From NCBI RefSeq assembly GCF_900110275.1, contig NZ_FODC01000001.1, positions 907,198-971,197 on the forward strand: DNA of 64,000 bases, written 5' to 3'. A program made the position numbers and the translations under genes. Positions within the stretch are counted from its first letter, which is position 1. Each line of letters starts with the position of its first letter. Origin of the DNA: Duganella sp. CF517. GTDB lineage: Bacteria; Pseudomonadota; Gammaproteobacteria; Burkholderiales; Burkholderiaceae_D. The notes beneath the pieces were generated by a model. It saw only the letters and a list, made by a program, of their open reading frames with translations. It searched no databases and was not told the DNA's origin. Of this stretch, positions 1-11,074 are shown piece by piece.

Positions 1-1489
1 TGTCGGCCAGTCCCATGCCGAAGGCCGACAACACGCCGGCGAACGGATGGATGGCGATCTTGGTCATGCCCAGCACGTCGGCCACGCGGCAAGCGTGTTG
101 GCCGCCGGCGCCGCCGAAGCAGCACATGGCGTAGCGGCTGACGTCATAGCCGCGCTCCACCGAGATCGACTTGATCGCCTGCGCCATATTGTCGACGGCG
201 ACCGCCAGGAAGCCATCCGCCACCGCCGACGGCGACAGGCGCGTGCCGGTCTCGCGTTCGATCTTCGCCGCCAGCTCGCCGAAGGCGCGCACCACCGCGT
301 CGCGGTCGAGCGGCAGGTCGCCGTTCGGGCCGAAGACACGCGGGAAGTGCTCCGGCTGGATGCGGCCCAGCATGACGTTACAGTCGGTGACCGTCAGCGG
401 GCCGCCCTTGCGGTAACTGGCCGGCCCCGGATTGGCGCCGGCCGATTCCGGCCCCACCTTGAAGCGGCCGTTCTCGAAGCTGCAAATCGAGCCGCCGCCC
501 GCCGCCACGGTGTGGATGTGCATCATCGGCGCTCGCACACGCACGCCGGCCACCACGGTTTCGAACACGCGCTCGTAGGCGCCGTCGTAGTGGGCGACGT
601 CGGTCGAGGTGCCGCCCATGTCGAAGCCGATCACCTGTTTCAGGCCGATCGCCTCGCAGCTCTTGACGGCGCCGACGATGCCGCCGGCGGGTCCGGACAG
701 GATCGCGTCCTTGCCCTGGAAGCGGCCGGCGTCGGTCAGGCCGCCGTTCGACTGCATGAACATGATGCGGGTGTCGCCGGTGTCGGCGGACACGCGCGAG
801 ACGTAGTCGCGCAGCACCGGCGACAGGTAGGCGTCGACCACCGTCGTGTCGCCACGGCCGACGATCTTCATCAGGGGGCTGACCTGGTGGCTCACCGAGA
901 TCTGCGTGAAACCCGCCTCCTCGGCCAGCGCGCGCAGGCGCAGCTCGTGCCGCGGAAAGCGGTAGGCGTGCATCAACACGATGGCGATGGCGCCGATGCC
1001 CTTGTCCCGCAGCCCGGCGAACTGGCGGCGCAGCAGCGCTTCGTCCGGCGCCTGCAGCACATCGCCGTGGGCGCCGACGCGCTCATCGATCTCGATCACT
1101 TCCTCGTAGATCAGGTCCGGCAGCTCGATATGCATGGCAAAGATGTCGGGCCGGTCCTGGTAGCCGATGCGCAGCTGGTCGGCGAAGCCGCGCGTGATCG
1201 CCAGCGCGGTGCGCGCGCCCTTGCGCTCCAACAGCGCATTGGTGGCGACGGTGGTGCCCATCTTGATCACTTCGATCCGGTCCGACGGCAACGGATCGCC
1301 GGTCTTCAGTCCCAGCATGTCGCGCATGCCCTGGGTGACCGCGTCGTCGTAGCGCTCCGGGTACTCGGACAGCAGCTTGTGCGTCACCAGCTTGCCGTCC
1401 GGACGGCGGGCGACGATGTCGGTGAAGGTGCCGCCACGGTCGACCCAGAATTGCCACAGCATGGATTGGGTAGGAATGTCGTTTTTCAT
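1..1489 (-). CDS. 5-oxoprolinase / hydantoinase family protein, N-terminal part (3' end outside window)
   Basis: The reading frame runs from an ATG at 1489 off the left edge, giving about 496 residues with no stop. The N-terminus reads [20 protein letters not shown], the opening of full-length 5-oxoprolinases (OPLAH type) and HyuA hydantoinases. Later motifs include [15 protein letters not shown] (residues about 75-89), a GPAGG loop, [11 protein letters not shown] and GGAGGQHAC, all typical of the hydantoinase_A ATP-dependent fold. The family cleaves 5-oxoproline to glutamate with ATP, or opens hydantoins. Full-length bacterial 5-oxoprolinases have about 1,200 residues, so well over half is probably missing here. 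It lies downstream of the MFS and DUF1445 genes on the same strand. The family is clear; the exact substrate is inferred from context. Confidence 0.9.
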   Translation of the reverse strand, partial: MKNDIPTQSMLWQFWVDRGGTFTDIVARRPDGKLVTHKLLSEYPERYDDAVTQGMRDMLGLKTGDPLPSDRIEVIKMGTTVATNALLERKGARTALAITRGFADQLRIGYQDRPDIFAMHIELPDLIYEEVIEIDERVGAHGDVLQAPDEALLRRQFAGLRDKGIGAIAIVLMHAYRFPRHELRLRALAEEAGFTQISVSHQVSPLMKIVGRGDTTVVDAYLSPVLRDYVSRVSADTGDTRIMFMQSNGGLTDAGRFQGKDAILSGPAGGIVGAVKSCEAIGLKQVIGFDMGGTSTDVAHYDGAYERVFETVVAGVRVRAPMMHIHTVAAGGGSICSFENGRFKVGPESAGANPGPASYRKGGPLTVTDCNVMLGRIQPEHFPRVFGPNGDLPLDRDAVVRAFGELAAKIERETGTRLSPSAVADGFLAVAVDNMAQAIKSISVERGYDVSRYAMCCFGGAGGQHACRVADVLGMTKIAIHPFAGVLSAFGMGLAD

Positions 1490-1518
1490 GTTGATGCCTT
1501 TGAACTTTTACGGTGAAA

Positions 1519-2796
1519 TCAGGATTCGAGTTTTTTGCCGGCGGTTTCCGGCAAGGTCAGCGCGGCCAGGATCATCACGCCGTAGGCGGTGCCGGCGAAG
1601 ACGCCGATCGCCTCGCCCAGCGCCATCGAATTGCTGCTCAAGCCGATCATCAGCGGGAACAGCGAGCCGATGGCGCGGCCCATGTTGTAGCTGAAGCCCT
1701 GGCCGGAGCCGCGCATCGAGGTGGGAAACAACTCGGTCAGGAAGGCGCCCATGCCGCTGAAAACGCCGGAGACGCAGAATCCGAGCGGGAAGCCGAGGAA
1801 CAGCATCACGCCGTCGGTGACCGGCAGCCGGGTGTAGGCCAGGGCGATGCACATCGAGCCGGTGGCGAACAGGATGAAGTTCTTCTTGCGCCCCAGGTAG
1901 TCGGTCAGGAAGGCGCTGACGATGTAGCCCACGTACGAGCCGACGATGACCATCGCCAGGTAGCCGCCGGTGCCCAGCACCGTCAGATGGCGCTCGGTTT
2001 TGAGGAAGGTCGGCAGCCAGGTGGTGATGGCGTAGTAGCCGCCCTGGGCGCCGGTGGTCAGCAGCACGGCGCGCGCGGTGGTGCTGAGCATCTTCGGCGC
2101 GAAGATGGCGGTGAACTTGACGCGGTCCCCGCTGTTCACCCGCGCCTTGTTTTGCTCGGCGATGAAGACCTCCGGTTCATCGACGAAGCGGCGGATGAAG
2201 ATGACGAACAACGCCGGCAGTATCCCCAGCAGGAACAGCGAGCGCCATGCCCATTCCGGCGGCAGCAGCGAAAACATCAGCGCGTACAGCAGGGCCGACA
2301 TGCCCCAGCCGAGCGCCCATCCCGCCTGCACCATGCCGACCGCCTTGCCGCGGTCCTTGGCGCGTATCACCTCGCCGATCAGGATGGCGCCGGCGGTCCA
2401 CTCGCCGCCCATGCCAAAGCCCATCAGGCCGCGCGCCCACAACAGCTGCTCAAAGTTCTGCGCCAGGCCGCACAACACGGTGAAGAAGGCGAACCACAGG
2501 ATGGTGATCTGCAGCGTCTTGACGCGGCCGATGCGGTCCGACATGATGCCGGCGATCCAGCCGCCGGCGGCGGAGGTCAGCAAGGTGACGGTGCCGATCA
2601 AGCCGGCGTCGCCCTTGGACAGGCCCCAGGTGGCGATCAGGGTCGGGATCACGAAGCTGAGGAACTGCGTGTCCATCGCGTCGAGCGCGTAACCGATCTT
2701 GCAGCTCCAGAAGGTACGGCGCTCCTTGCTGGTCAATGCGTGGAACCAGGCGAAATATCCTTCCGGCTGGCTGGTGCTGGCGACTTTGGTGTTCAT
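1519..2796 (-). CDS. MFS transporter, metabolite:H+ symporter type
   Basis: Inner-membrane secondary transporter of 425 residues. The ATG at 2796 is preferred over an upstream in-frame ATG at 2868 because GGGAGAG lies just before it. The protein has about twelve hydrophobic segments and the MFS loop motif SDRIGRVKTLQ between TM2 and TM3. The sequence GMGGEWTAGAILIGEV in TM4 resembles sugar-acid and aromatic-acid symporters. It ends 29 bp before the 5-oxoprolinase gene and starts 82 bp after the DUF1445 gene, all on one strand, so it is probably the uptake system of this locus. The substrate is not visible; 5-oxoproline, hydantoins or a related organic acid would fit. Confidence 0.85.
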   Translation of the reverse strand: MNTKVASTSQPEGYFAWFHALTSKERRTFWSCKIGYALDAMDTQFLSFVIPTLIATWGLSKGDAGLIGTVTLLTSAAGGWIAGIMSDRIGRVKTLQITILWFAFFTVLCGLAQNFEQLLWARGLMGFGMGGEWTAGAILIGEVIRAKDRGKAVGMVQAGWALGWGMSALLYALMFSLLPPEWAWRSLFLLGILPALFVIFIRRFVDEPEVFIAEQNKARVNSGDRVKFTAIFAPKMLSTTARAVLLTTGAQGGYYAITTWLPTFLKTERHLTVLGTGGYLAMVIVGSYVGYIVSAFLTDYLGRKKNFILFATGSMCIALAYTRLPVTDGVMLFLGFPLGFCVSGVFSGMGAFLTELFPTSMRGSGQGFSYNMGRAIGSLFPLMIGLSSNSMALGEAIGVFAGTAYGVMILAALTLPETAGKKLES

Positions 2797-2878
2797 CGTG
2801 CTCTCCCTTTTTTTGAATGCGGCGGTCCCCCGGGTGCCTGTGCGGACCCGATCGCGGGGACTTGCCATGTGGTTTAAA

Positions 2879-3667
2879 TCAGAATGCGGCTAGCGAGGCG
2901 TTGCGTATATCGGTCACCAGCATGTAGCCCGGCTGGTGGGTGATCACCAGCGGCAGGCGCGCGTGGCGGATGGCCTCCTGCGGTGTGACGCCGCACGGCC
3001 AGAAGACTGGAATTTCGTCCGGCAGGACCTCGACCGCGTCGCCGTAGTCGGGCTGACCGAGGTCGGAGATGCCGATCAGCGCGGGGTCGCCCAAGTGGAT
3101 CGGGGCGCCGTGGACGGCCGGGAAACGGCTGGTGATCTGGATCGCGCGGATGGCGTCGGCCGCCTTCATCGGCCGCATCGACACCACCATCTCGCCGCCG
3201 AACGGGCCGGCGGCCTGGTTGGCGATATTGGTGCGGTACATGGCGACGTTGCGGCGCTGCGCGATGTGGCGCAGCGGGATGCCGGCGTCCATCAGCATCT
3301 GCTCGAACGAGAACGAACAGCCGATCGCGAACACCACCAGGTCGTCGCGCCAGAGGTCGTGCAGCGCCGCCGTCTGCGCCGCCAGCACACCGTCGCGGTA
3401 GACGTTGTAGCCGGGCGTATCGCTGCGCAGGTCCATGTCGGCGCCAAGGCTGGCGACATTCCACTGACCGGGTTCGCCGACCGCCAGCAGCGGACAGGCG
3501 CGCGGGTTGCGCTGACAGAAAAGCAGGAAGGCGTCGGCGTGCGCCCGCGGCAGGATCACCAGGTTGGCCTGGGCGTAGTCGCCGCAGTAGCCCGCGGTCG
3601 GCAAGCGGAATTCGCCGCTGCGTACTTTGTGCCTGAGTTCAAGAGGGGTCATGGTCGTTTCGCTCAT
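2879..3667 (-). CDS. DUF1445 (YcsI-type) putative hydro-lyase
   Basis: A 262-residue soluble protein beginning [20 protein letters not shown]. Hallmarks of the DUF1445/YcsI family are [15 protein letters not shown] near residues 28-42, the [13 protein letters not shown] segment, [10 protein letters not shown] and the late [18 protein letters not shown] stretch. An ATG at 3652 (MTPLELR) is an alternative start; the longer in-frame extension to 3712 lacks family similarity. Families of this type sit in 5-oxoprolinase loci (B. subtilis ycsI lies among the ycsF and kip genes), and DUF1445 forms the N-terminal half of human D-glutamate cyclase, which makes 5-oxo-D-proline. That supports a role in 5-oxoproline chemistry, but the reaction here is unproven. 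Confidence 0.85.
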   Translation of the reverse strand: MSETTMTPLELRHKVRSGEFRLPTAGYCGDYAQANLVILPRAHADAFLLFCQRNPRACPLLAVGEPGQWNVASLGADMDLRSDTPGYNVYRDGVLAAQTAALHDLWRDDLVVFAIGCSFSFEQMLMDAGIPLRHIAQRRNVAMYRTNIANQAAGPFGGEMVVSMRPMKAADAIRAIQITSRFPAVHGAPIHLGDPALIGISDLGQPDYGDAVEVLPDEIPVFWPCGVTPQEAIRHARLPLVITHQPGYMLVTDIRNASLAAF

Positions 3668-3804
3668 AGTGATGTGAAAACTGCATGAGTTCAGAATAAA
3701 CTTGAATTTCACATCATGCCATCTAGTTATTTTTGCTGTTGTTGTATAGTTTTTCTTACCGTCGTGCGCTATCCCGGTGCATAAGGTTAAGGTATTCTTG
3801 TTCC

Positions 3805-4740
3805 ATGAATACCCGATTCCTCGAAACCTTCGTCGCGCTGGCGCAGTTGCGCAGCTTCCGCGCCACCGCCCGCGCGCTGCACGCGACCCCGGCCGCGATT
3901 TCGCTGCGCATCAAGTCCCTAGAGGAGGAATTGCAGACGGAGTTGATCGACCGCAGCTGCAAGGAGTTCCGCCTGACGGCCAACGCCGAGTACCTGCTGG
4001 GGCATGCGAAAGCGGTGGTCGACGCCACCCGCAGGCTGCAGGCGGCGGCGCACAAAGATAGTGCGGTGCGCGGGCGTTTGCGTCTCGGCGTGATCGAATC
4101 GGTGGTCCACAGCTGGCTGGCCCAGTACATCCGGCAGCTCAATGTGTTGTATCCGGAGCTTGAAGTCGACCTGGCGGTCGACATCAGCAATGTGCTGGAG
4201 CGCCGGCTGCGGGCGCGCGAGCTCGATCTGGTGATCCAGGTCGAGGGCGTCGAGAGCAATGACATCGTCTCGGAGGCGCTGGCGGTCTATCCGCTGCACT
4301 GGATCGCGCGACGTGGTTTGCTCGACACGCGCAAGGAGGGGTTGAACCTGCGCTTGCTGCAGCTGCCGATCCTGACCTTCGGACGCGGCACCGCGCCGCA
4401 GCGCGCGCTGGAGGAAATCGTCAGCAAGATGGCCAACCTGGCGATGATTCCGCTGGAGCAGACGCGCATCACCTGTTCGCCGTCGGTGGCGGCGATCGTC
4501 CAGTTGGTCAAGGACGGCTACGGCGTGGCGGCGATTCCCAGCCTGTTCGTGGTGGCGTCGTTGCAGAGCGGTGAGTTCATCGAACTGCCGGTGCAGCCGG
4601 AGCCGCCGTCGATCATCGTCTCGCTATGCTTCCACACCAACGCCGAGATGCTGGTGCACGCGGCGGCCAACGCCGCCCGCCACGCGTGCGCCACCTACTG
4701 CGCCCAGATCGATCCGCGCTTTATCAAATCGCTAGGGTGA
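3805..4740 (+). CDS. LysR-family transcriptional regulator
   Basis: A 311-residue regulator with an N-terminal winged helix-turn-helix ([19 protein letters not shown], then [20 protein letters not shown]) and a C-terminal periplasmic-binding-protein-like effector domain from about residue 90. The ATG at 3805 is used because it places the HTH at the usual distance from the start; an in-frame extension to 3733 adds only low-complexity sequence. It is divergent from the DUF1445 gene with 137 bp between start codons, the usual layout for a LysR gene controlling its neighbour. It probably activates the DUF1445-MFS-oxoprolinase operon in response to a substrate or intermediate. Its last 9 bases overlap the 3' end of the convergent gene at 4732. 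Confidence 0.9.
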   Translation: MNTRFLETFVALAQLRSFRATARALHATPAAISLRIKSLEEELQTELIDRSCKEFRLTANAEYLLGHAKAVVDATRRLQAAAHKDSAVRGRLRLGVIESVVHSWLAQYIRQLNVLYPELEVDLAVDISNVLERRLRARELDLVIQVEGVESNDIVSEALAVYPLHWIARRGLLDTRKEGLNLRLLQLPILTFGRGTAPQRALEEIVSKMANLAMIPLEQTRITCSPSVAAIVQLVKDGYGVAAIPSLFVVASLQSGEFIELPVQPEPPSIIVSLCFHTNAEMLVHAAANAARHACATYCAQIDPRFIKSLG

Positions 4741-5700
4741 CGGCGCGTCGCCCCAACTACCGGTGCGGGCGATCTGGTTCGCCGGCTGCGGCTCGGTCCA
4801 GCGAAACGGCAACGCGCCGGCATTGCGCACCACGTCGCGTACGTGGAACCGCAACAAGCGCTCGGCCCCGGTGAAGGCCGCCACTTCGGGCCCGTCCCAG
4901 ATGATCTCCGCCTCCACCGCCAGATGCAGCAGATCGCCGCGCTCGAAGTCGATGAACAGCAAGCCGGCGCGCGGATGCTCCAGCAAATTCCCGGCCGTGT
5001 TGAAGAAAAAATTACCGCGAAACTCGGGCGATGTCAGCGTGTGCGCGTCGTCGACGCGCACGAAGCCCGGCCGCCCTCCCCGATGCGAGACATCGACACC
5101 GCGGGCACGGCCGGCATCGGCGTCCAGGTTGGCACTGGCGATGAAAAAGGTATCGGAGCGCGCGATCAAGGCACGATCGTCGTCGCCGAGCGCCGTGCCG
5201 CGCGTTACCCGCGCGGCGCCAGCGGTTACCGCATCCGGCGCCGCGCTGTGCTGGCGGTGCTGGATGTACTGCGGGCAGTTGCCGAAGCTCTGCGTGACCG
5301 CGATGCGCATGCCGTCACCATCGATCGCCGTGACCACCCCGTTGACGCGGTTGCGGCGGCGCGTCGTCGGCGCCAGTCCCAGGCCGCCGACATGATCGCC
5401 CACGCGCAAGCGCCCTTGCAGCGGATCGCCGGCCAGCATGCCGCCGGCGATATCCAGCGTGCGGGCATCCGGCGTACCGATGAAGCCCGGATCGGCGGCC
5501 AGCATCGTCGCCCACGGCTGGCCCGCCTCGTCCAACGCGCCGATGAAGAAGAACGGCAGCTCCTCGAAGAACAGCCGATGCTGGTCCGGCATGTGATCGC
5601 GCACACCGGCGCTGCCGGCGGCGGCGATCCGCTCGCGCATGCCGACGCGCTGCTGGATCGCCAGTTCGCCGGCGTGGAATGGAGAGGCCTGGGCTTCCAT
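4732..5700 (-). CDS. pyridoxamine 5'-phosphate oxidase-family FMN-binding protein
   Basis: A 322-residue protein of the large split-barrel flavin family. An N-terminal GELAIQQRVGMRERIA segment is followed by the first barrel (DQHRLFFEELPFFFIGALDE, residues about 39-58, then GQPWATMLAADPGFI). A second barrel lies around residues 185-290 with SDTFFIASANLD, DVSHRGGRPGFVRV and GNFFFNTAGNLLEHPRAGLL. The SHRGGxPGFV motif is typical of predicted flavin-nucleotide-binding proteins annotated as pyridoxamine 5'-phosphate oxidase family; this is not the vitamin B6 enzyme PdxH. It starts 3 bp after the GST stop, so the two are almost certainly cotranscribed. The substrate is unknown. Confidence 0.8.
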   Translation of the reverse strand: MEAQASPFHAGELAIQQRVGMRERIAAAGSAGVRDHMPDQHRLFFEELPFFFIGALDEAGQPWATMLAADPGFIGTPDARTLDIAGGMLAGDPLQGRLRVGDHVGGLGLAPTTRRRNRVNGVVTAIDGDGMRIAVTQSFGNCPQYIQHRQHSAAPDAVTAGAARVTRGTALGDDDRALIARSDTFFIASANLDADAGRARGVDVSHRGGRPGFVRVDDAHTLTSPEFRGNFFFNTAGNLLEHPRAGLLFIDFERGDLLHLAVEAEIIWDGPEVAAFTGAERLLRFHVRDVVRNAGALPFRWTEPQPANQIARTGSWGDAPSP

Positions 5701-5703
5701 GGC

Positions 5704-6327
5704 TTACACCTGTTCCGGCGCGACGCCCGCCTGGGTGGCGGGCATGGCGACAAAACCCGGCAGCGCGCGCACGTTGGCCAGCCAGGCGCGGATGTTGGGA
5801 TAGGGCTTGAGCGGGACGCCGCCCTCCGGCGCGTGCTCGATATAGCTGAAGGCGGCGACATCGGCGATGGTCGCGTGCTCCCCCACCAGATAGCGGCGCC
5901 CTTCCAGCTCCCGCTCCATCACGTCGAACAGGCGCACCGCCACGCCCTTGACAAATTCGTGATCGATTCTGGCGCCGAACACCGTGACCATGCGCGCGGC
6001 GGCCGGACCATACGCGATCTTGCCCGAGGCGGCCGACAGCCAGCGCTGCACGTTGGCTGCGGCCAGCGGATCGCGCGGCAGCCAGCGGCCGCTGTCGTCG
6101 TACTTGGCCGCCAGGTACACCAGGATCGCCGTCGAATCGGACAGCACGGCACCGCCATCCTCCAGCACCGGCACTTCGCCGAAGCCGTTCAGCGCCAGGA
6201 ATTCCGGCGTGCGGTGTTTGCCCCCGGCCAAAGACATGGGCACGAATTCGTAAGGCAACTCAAGCAGGTTGAGAAACAGTTCTGCGCGGTGCGAGTGGCC
6301 GGAGAGCGGGAAACCGTAGAGTTTCAT
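5704..6327 (-). CDS. glutathione S-transferase family protein
   Basis: A 207-residue cytosolic GST. The N-terminal thioredoxin-like domain reads MKLYGFPLSGHSHRAELFLN, with GEVPVLEDGGAVLSDSTAIL around residues 50-69 (the cis-Pro and the Ser that contacts the glutathione gamma-glutamyl group). An all-helical C-terminal domain follows, including ATIADVAAFSYIEHAPEGG, the N-capping region common to GSTs. An AAGGA Shine-Dalgarno sequence precedes the ATG. It heads a two-gene operon with the FMN-binding oxidase and is divergent from the LysR gene at 6447. A role in detoxification or conjugate turnover is inferred. Confidence 0.9.
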   Translation of the reverse strand: MKLYGFPLSGHSHRAELFLNLLELPYEFVPMSLAGGKHRTPEFLALNGFGEVPVLEDGGAVLSDSTAILVYLAAKYDDSGRWLPRDPLAAANVQRWLSAASGKIAYGPAAARMVTVFGARIDHEFVKGVAVRLFDVMERELEGRRYLVGEHATIADVAAFSYIEHAPEGGVPLKPYPNIRAWLANVRALPGFVAMPATQAGVAPEQV

Positions 6328-6446
6328 GGAAGTCCTTATGTGGATGAGCGGGTAACTCCAGTATAGGAATTCGCAGCCGTTCCGATAAGTCGGACAATGA
6401 GGGAATCAGAGTTCACTCAAAGTGGACAGTCAAGGCATAATAAGGC

Positions 6447-7358
6447 ATGGTCAATCTCAACTCCGTCAACTTGAACCGCCTGGTCACCTTCGTCGCCGTC
6501 GTCGAGGCCGGCTCGTTGACGGCCGCCGCCGAGCGGCTGGGCCTGGCCAAGTCCATGGTCAGCAAACACATGCAGCTGCTGGAGGCGGAAATCGGTGTGG
6601 CGTTGCTGGTCCGCTCGACCCGCAAGCTGAGCCTGACCGAGGCCGGGCGCGCCTTTTACGCGTCCAGCCGCCAGCTGCTGCAGTCCGCCGAGCACGCCAT
6701 CGAACAGGCGCGCACCGGGCTCGACAGCCCGCAGGGCACGCTGCGCGTGGCCGCGCCGATCGACTACGGGGCGATGGTGGTGGCGCCGGTGCTGGCCCAG
6801 TTGCGCACACGCTATCCGGCGCTGCACATCGAGCTGGTGTGCGCCGACCACGTGATCGACCTGATCGCCGAGGGCATCGACGTCACGGTTCGGCTCGGCA
6901 AACTGGCCGATTCCGGGCATATGGCGAGCCGCGTGGGGCCGCTCAAGCGGTGGCTGGTGGCCACGCCCGACTTCATCGCCCGGCACGGCATGCCCGGGCA
7001 TCCGGACGCGCTGGAAGCGTTGCCGTTCATCGCCCTGTCCGTGCTGCCGCAGCCGAGGGTATTCACCTTGCACGACGGCGCCGGGCAGACGCGCGAGATA
7101 CGCATGCGCAATACGGTGTTCTCCACCAACACCGCCTACGCCAGCCGGGCCGCCGCGCTGGCCGGCGCGGGCGTGCTGCGCGCCACCACTTTCCTGACGC
7201 AGGAGGACGTGGCCGCCGGCCGGCTGGTGCGGCTGCTGCCGGCCTGGTCGCAGGCCGCGACCGACATCCACGCCGTGTACCCCGCCTCGCCCCACGTGCC
7301 GCACAAGGTGCGCGTGTTCATCGACGCGCTGAAGGCGGCGACTTTACAGTCGGCCTAG
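6447..7358 (+). CDS. LysR-family transcriptional regulator
   Basis: A 303-residue LysR regulator. The N-terminal HTH reads LNRLVTFVAVVEAGSLTAAA, then ERLGLAKSMVSKHMQLLEAE, and the effector-binding domain starts near residue 90 (GTLRVAAPIDYGAMVVAPVL). It is divergent from the GST gene with 119 bp between starts, and probably controls GST plus the FMN-binding oxidase. The proximity of AAGG to the ATG supports the start. Its stop codon overlaps the 3' end of the convergent EamA gene by 4 bp. Confidence 0.9.
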   Translation: MVNLNSVNLNRLVTFVAVVEAGSLTAAAERLGLAKSMVSKHMQLLEAEIGVALLVRSTRKLSLTEAGRAFYASSRQLLQSAEHAIEQARTGLDSPQGTLRVAAPIDYGAMVVAPVLAQLRTRYPALHIELVCADHVIDLIAEGIDVTVRLGKLADSGHMASRVGPLKRWLVATPDFIARHGMPGHPDALEALPFIALSVLPQPRVFTLHDGAGQTREIRMRNTVFSTNTAYASRAAALAGAGVLRATTFLTQEDVAAGRLVRLLPAWSQAATDIHAVYPASPHVPHKVRVFIDALKAATLQSA

Positions 7359-8257
7359 CCTTTGCGCGCCGATACCACGATGCCGGCGACGATCAGCGCG
7401 AACGCCACCGCGTGGTAGGCGTGCGGCGCCTCGCCCAGGAAGGCCGACGACAGCAGCGCGGTAAACAGCGGCGTCAGGTTGACGAAGAAGGCGCCGATGG
7501 CGGGGCCGGCGCGCTGCACGCCCTCGCCCCAGCAACGGAAGGCGATCACCGCCGGAAACACGGCGACATAGACCAGCGCGGCGGCCAGCCACCAGCTCCA
7601 TCGCACCGGAATCGCCCCCAGCCATTGTTCGCCCAGCGCGAAAGCGCCCGACCACAGCGCGCCGAACGCCACCTGCGCCGCCAGGAAACTGGCCCAGTTG
7701 GCGCGGATCGCGGCCGGTTCCCGGGTGCGCATCAGCATCCAGCTGTAGAACGACCAGGCGATGGTGGCCAGGATCATGAACAGATCGCCCGCCACCAGCC
7801 GCAGCTCCAGCACGTGCCGCCACTCCCCGCGCGCCAGCACCACCAGCACGCCGGCGATCGACAGCGCCGCGCCGGCCATCTGGCGCCCCGAGACGGGCAC
7901 GCCGAAGAACAGCCGGCCGGTCAGCATCATCCACACCGGCAATCCCGAGGCGACCAGGGTGACGTTGATCGGCGTCGAGCTTTGCAGGGCCATATATTGG
8001 AACGTGTTGTACAGGCCGATGCCCATCAGCCCCAGCAGGGCGTATTGCCGCCAATGCCGCCACAGCGCGCTATCCCGGCGCAACACCGGACCGGCCAGCG
8101 GCAGCAGGATCAGCAGCGCGATCACCCAGCGCAGGAAATTAAGCAGCACCGGCGGCAACATGTCGTGCACCAGGCGGCCGACAATGGCGTTGCCGGCCCA
8201 CAGCAGCGGTGGCAGGGTCAGCAGGAAGATGGTTTTGGGACTCAGGCGTGCGGTCAT
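7355..8257 (-). CDS. EamA/DMT-family permease
   Basis: A 300-residue inner-membrane protein with about ten hydrophobic segments arranged as two EamA repeats. The first repeat covers roughly residues 10-140 (LLWAGNAIVGRLVHDMLPPV, LLNFLRWVIALLILLPLAG). The second covers roughly 150-290 (AFFVNLTPLFTALLSSAFLG near its end). The family comprises drug/metabolite transporters, mostly exporters of amino acids or nucleoside-like compounds. It is convergent with the LysR gene and has no close same-strand partner. The substrate is unknown. Confidence 0.85.
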   Translation of the reverse strand: MTARLSPKTIFLLTLPPLLWAGNAIVGRLVHDMLPPVLLNFLRWVIALLILLPLAGPVLRRDSALWRHWRQYALLGLMGIGLYNTFQYMALQSSTPINVTLVASGLPVWMMLTGRLFFGVPVSGRQMAGAALSIAGVLVVLARGEWRHVLELRLVAGDLFMILATIAWSFYSWMLMRTREPAAIRANWASFLAAQVAFGALWSGAFALGEQWLGAIPVRWSWWLAAALVYVAVFPAVIAFRCWGEGVQRAGPAIGAFFVNLTPLFTALLSSAFLGEAPHAYHAVAFALIVAGIVVSARKG

Positions 8258-8394
8258 TTTAGTTATATCTTTGCAACATTACGCCTTTGAGCATACCCGA
8301 TTCCGCCACTTTGCGTGGCCGGCGGCGATAGAATTAGCGTGCCGGCGCCGCGGCGCGGTAAAATACCCATTGCTGAGCCACTCACTTGGACTAT

Positions 8395-8604
8395 ATGAAA
8401 TTCTCTAAACAACATTCGATGTACGAATCCGACCACACCTTGTTCATCAAGTCGCTGAAGGAAAAAAACCCGGCGATCGAAGAAGGTCAACGTCTGGGCC
8501 GCGCGCTGCTGTGGGACAAGGCGCCGCTGTCGCTCGACGAGCAGGAACGCCAGCTCGAGTCGGCCGTCAAGCAACAAGCTTACGTCTACCAGAACAAAGT
8601 CTAA
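8395..8604 (+). CDS. DUF3460 family small protein
   Basis: A 69-residue protein, MKFSKQHSMYESDHTLFIKS, followed by a conserved EEGQRLGRALLWDKAPLS segment characteristic of DUF3460, a family of short cytosolic proteins of betaproteobacteria. An in-frame TTG at 8386 is less likely than the ATG at 8395. It lies 18 bp upstream of scpA on the same strand; with panC this forms a likely housekeeping operon. Its function is unknown. Confidence 0.85.
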   Translation: MKFSKQHSMYESDHTLFIKSLKEKNPAIEEGQRLGRALLWDKAPLSLDEQERQLESAVKQQAYVYQNKV

Positions 8605-8622
8605 GGACTTGGGGCGGCACGG

Positions 8623-9543
8623 ATGTTGCCAGACGATACGGCTGAGCAGCCGGCGGGCGAGGTGCCAAACCCGCCGCCGGCGGTAACCGCCGACGGCGAC
8701 GCCGCTGCGGACGCCCCCGTGCCGCCCGAGGTCGCCGAGGCGGCCGCCGCCGTCACATCGGAAGTGGCCGCCCTCGCCCGCCTGTACGGCGAGCCGCTGC
8801 TCAAGCTGCCCAACGATCTGTACATTCCGCCGGACGCGCTGGAAATCTTCCTCGACGCCTTCGAGGGGCCGCTCGACTTGCTGCTCTACTTGATTCGCAA
8901 GCAAAACTTCAACATCCTCGACATTCCGATGGCGCAGCTCACGCTGCAATACCTGAAGTATGTCGACCAGATCCGCCTGTCGAACCTGGAGCTGGCCGCC
9001 GAGTACCTGCTGATGGCGGCGATGCTGATCGAGATCAAGTCGCGCATGCTGTTGCCGCAGCGGCAATCGGACCTGGAGATCGAACACGACGATCCGCGCG
9101 CCGAGCTGGTGCGTCGTCTGCTGGAGTACGAGCAGATCAAGCTGGCCGCCTACGACCTGAACGCGATCCCGCAGGTGGACCGCGATTTCGTGCGCACGCA
9201 AATCTTCATCGAGCAAAGCCTGGTGCCGACCTGGCCGGACGTGGCGCCGGTCGACTTGCAGCAGGCCTGGCTGGACGTGATCAAGCGCGCCAAGCTGACC
9301 CAGCACCACAAGATCAGCCGCGAGGAGCTGTCCGTGCGCGAGCACATGACCGGCATCCTGCGGCGCCTGCAATCGAGCCGCTTCGTCGAGTTCGCCGACC
9401 TGTTCGACATCGCCGGCGGCGTGCCGGTGGTGGTGGTGAACTTCGTCGCGCTGCTCGAGCTGGCCAAGGAGACGCTGATCGAGATCACCCAGGCCGAGCC
9501 GTTCGCCCCCATCTATGTGCGGCTGGCCTATTCGCCGGCCTGA
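8623..9543 (+). CDS. scpA: segregation and condensation protein A
   Basis: ScpA is the kleisin subunit of the SMC-ScpAB condensin that compacts and segregates the chromosome. This 306-residue protein has a variable, Ala/Pro-rich N-terminus (about 60 residues). The kleisin N-terminal domain follows with EIFLDAFEGPLDLLLYLIRK and ADLRIEIKSRMLL-like helices (observed LMAAMLIEIKSRMLLPQRQS). A C-terminal winged-helix domain ends in VVNFVALLELAKETLIEITQ. It follows the DUF3460 gene and precedes panC by 51 bp. The family assignment is strong. Confidence 0.93.
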   Translation: MLPDDTAEQPAGEVPNPPPAVTADGDAAADAPVPPEVAEAAAAVTSEVAALARLYGEPLLKLPNDLYIPPDALEIFLDAFEGPLDLLLYLIRKQNFNILDIPMAQLTLQYLKYVDQIRLSNLELAAEYLLMAAMLIEIKSRMLLPQRQSDLEIEHDDPRAELVRRLLEYEQIKLAAYDLNAIPQVDRDFVRTQIFIEQSLVPTWPDVAPVDLQQAWLDVIKRAKLTQHHKISREELSVREHMTGILRRLQSSRFVEFADLFDIAGGVPVVVVNFVALLELAKETLIEITQAEPFAPIYVRLAYSPA

Positions 9544-11060
<1,517 letters not shown>

Positions 11061-11074
11061 CGTTGGCACCTTTA

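Noticed and set aside
47..1516. 489-residue open frame on the plus strand across the oxoprolinase gene
   Set aside because: Arg/His/Ala-rich composition with no motif, antisense to a gene with clear family motifs; a high-GC artefact.
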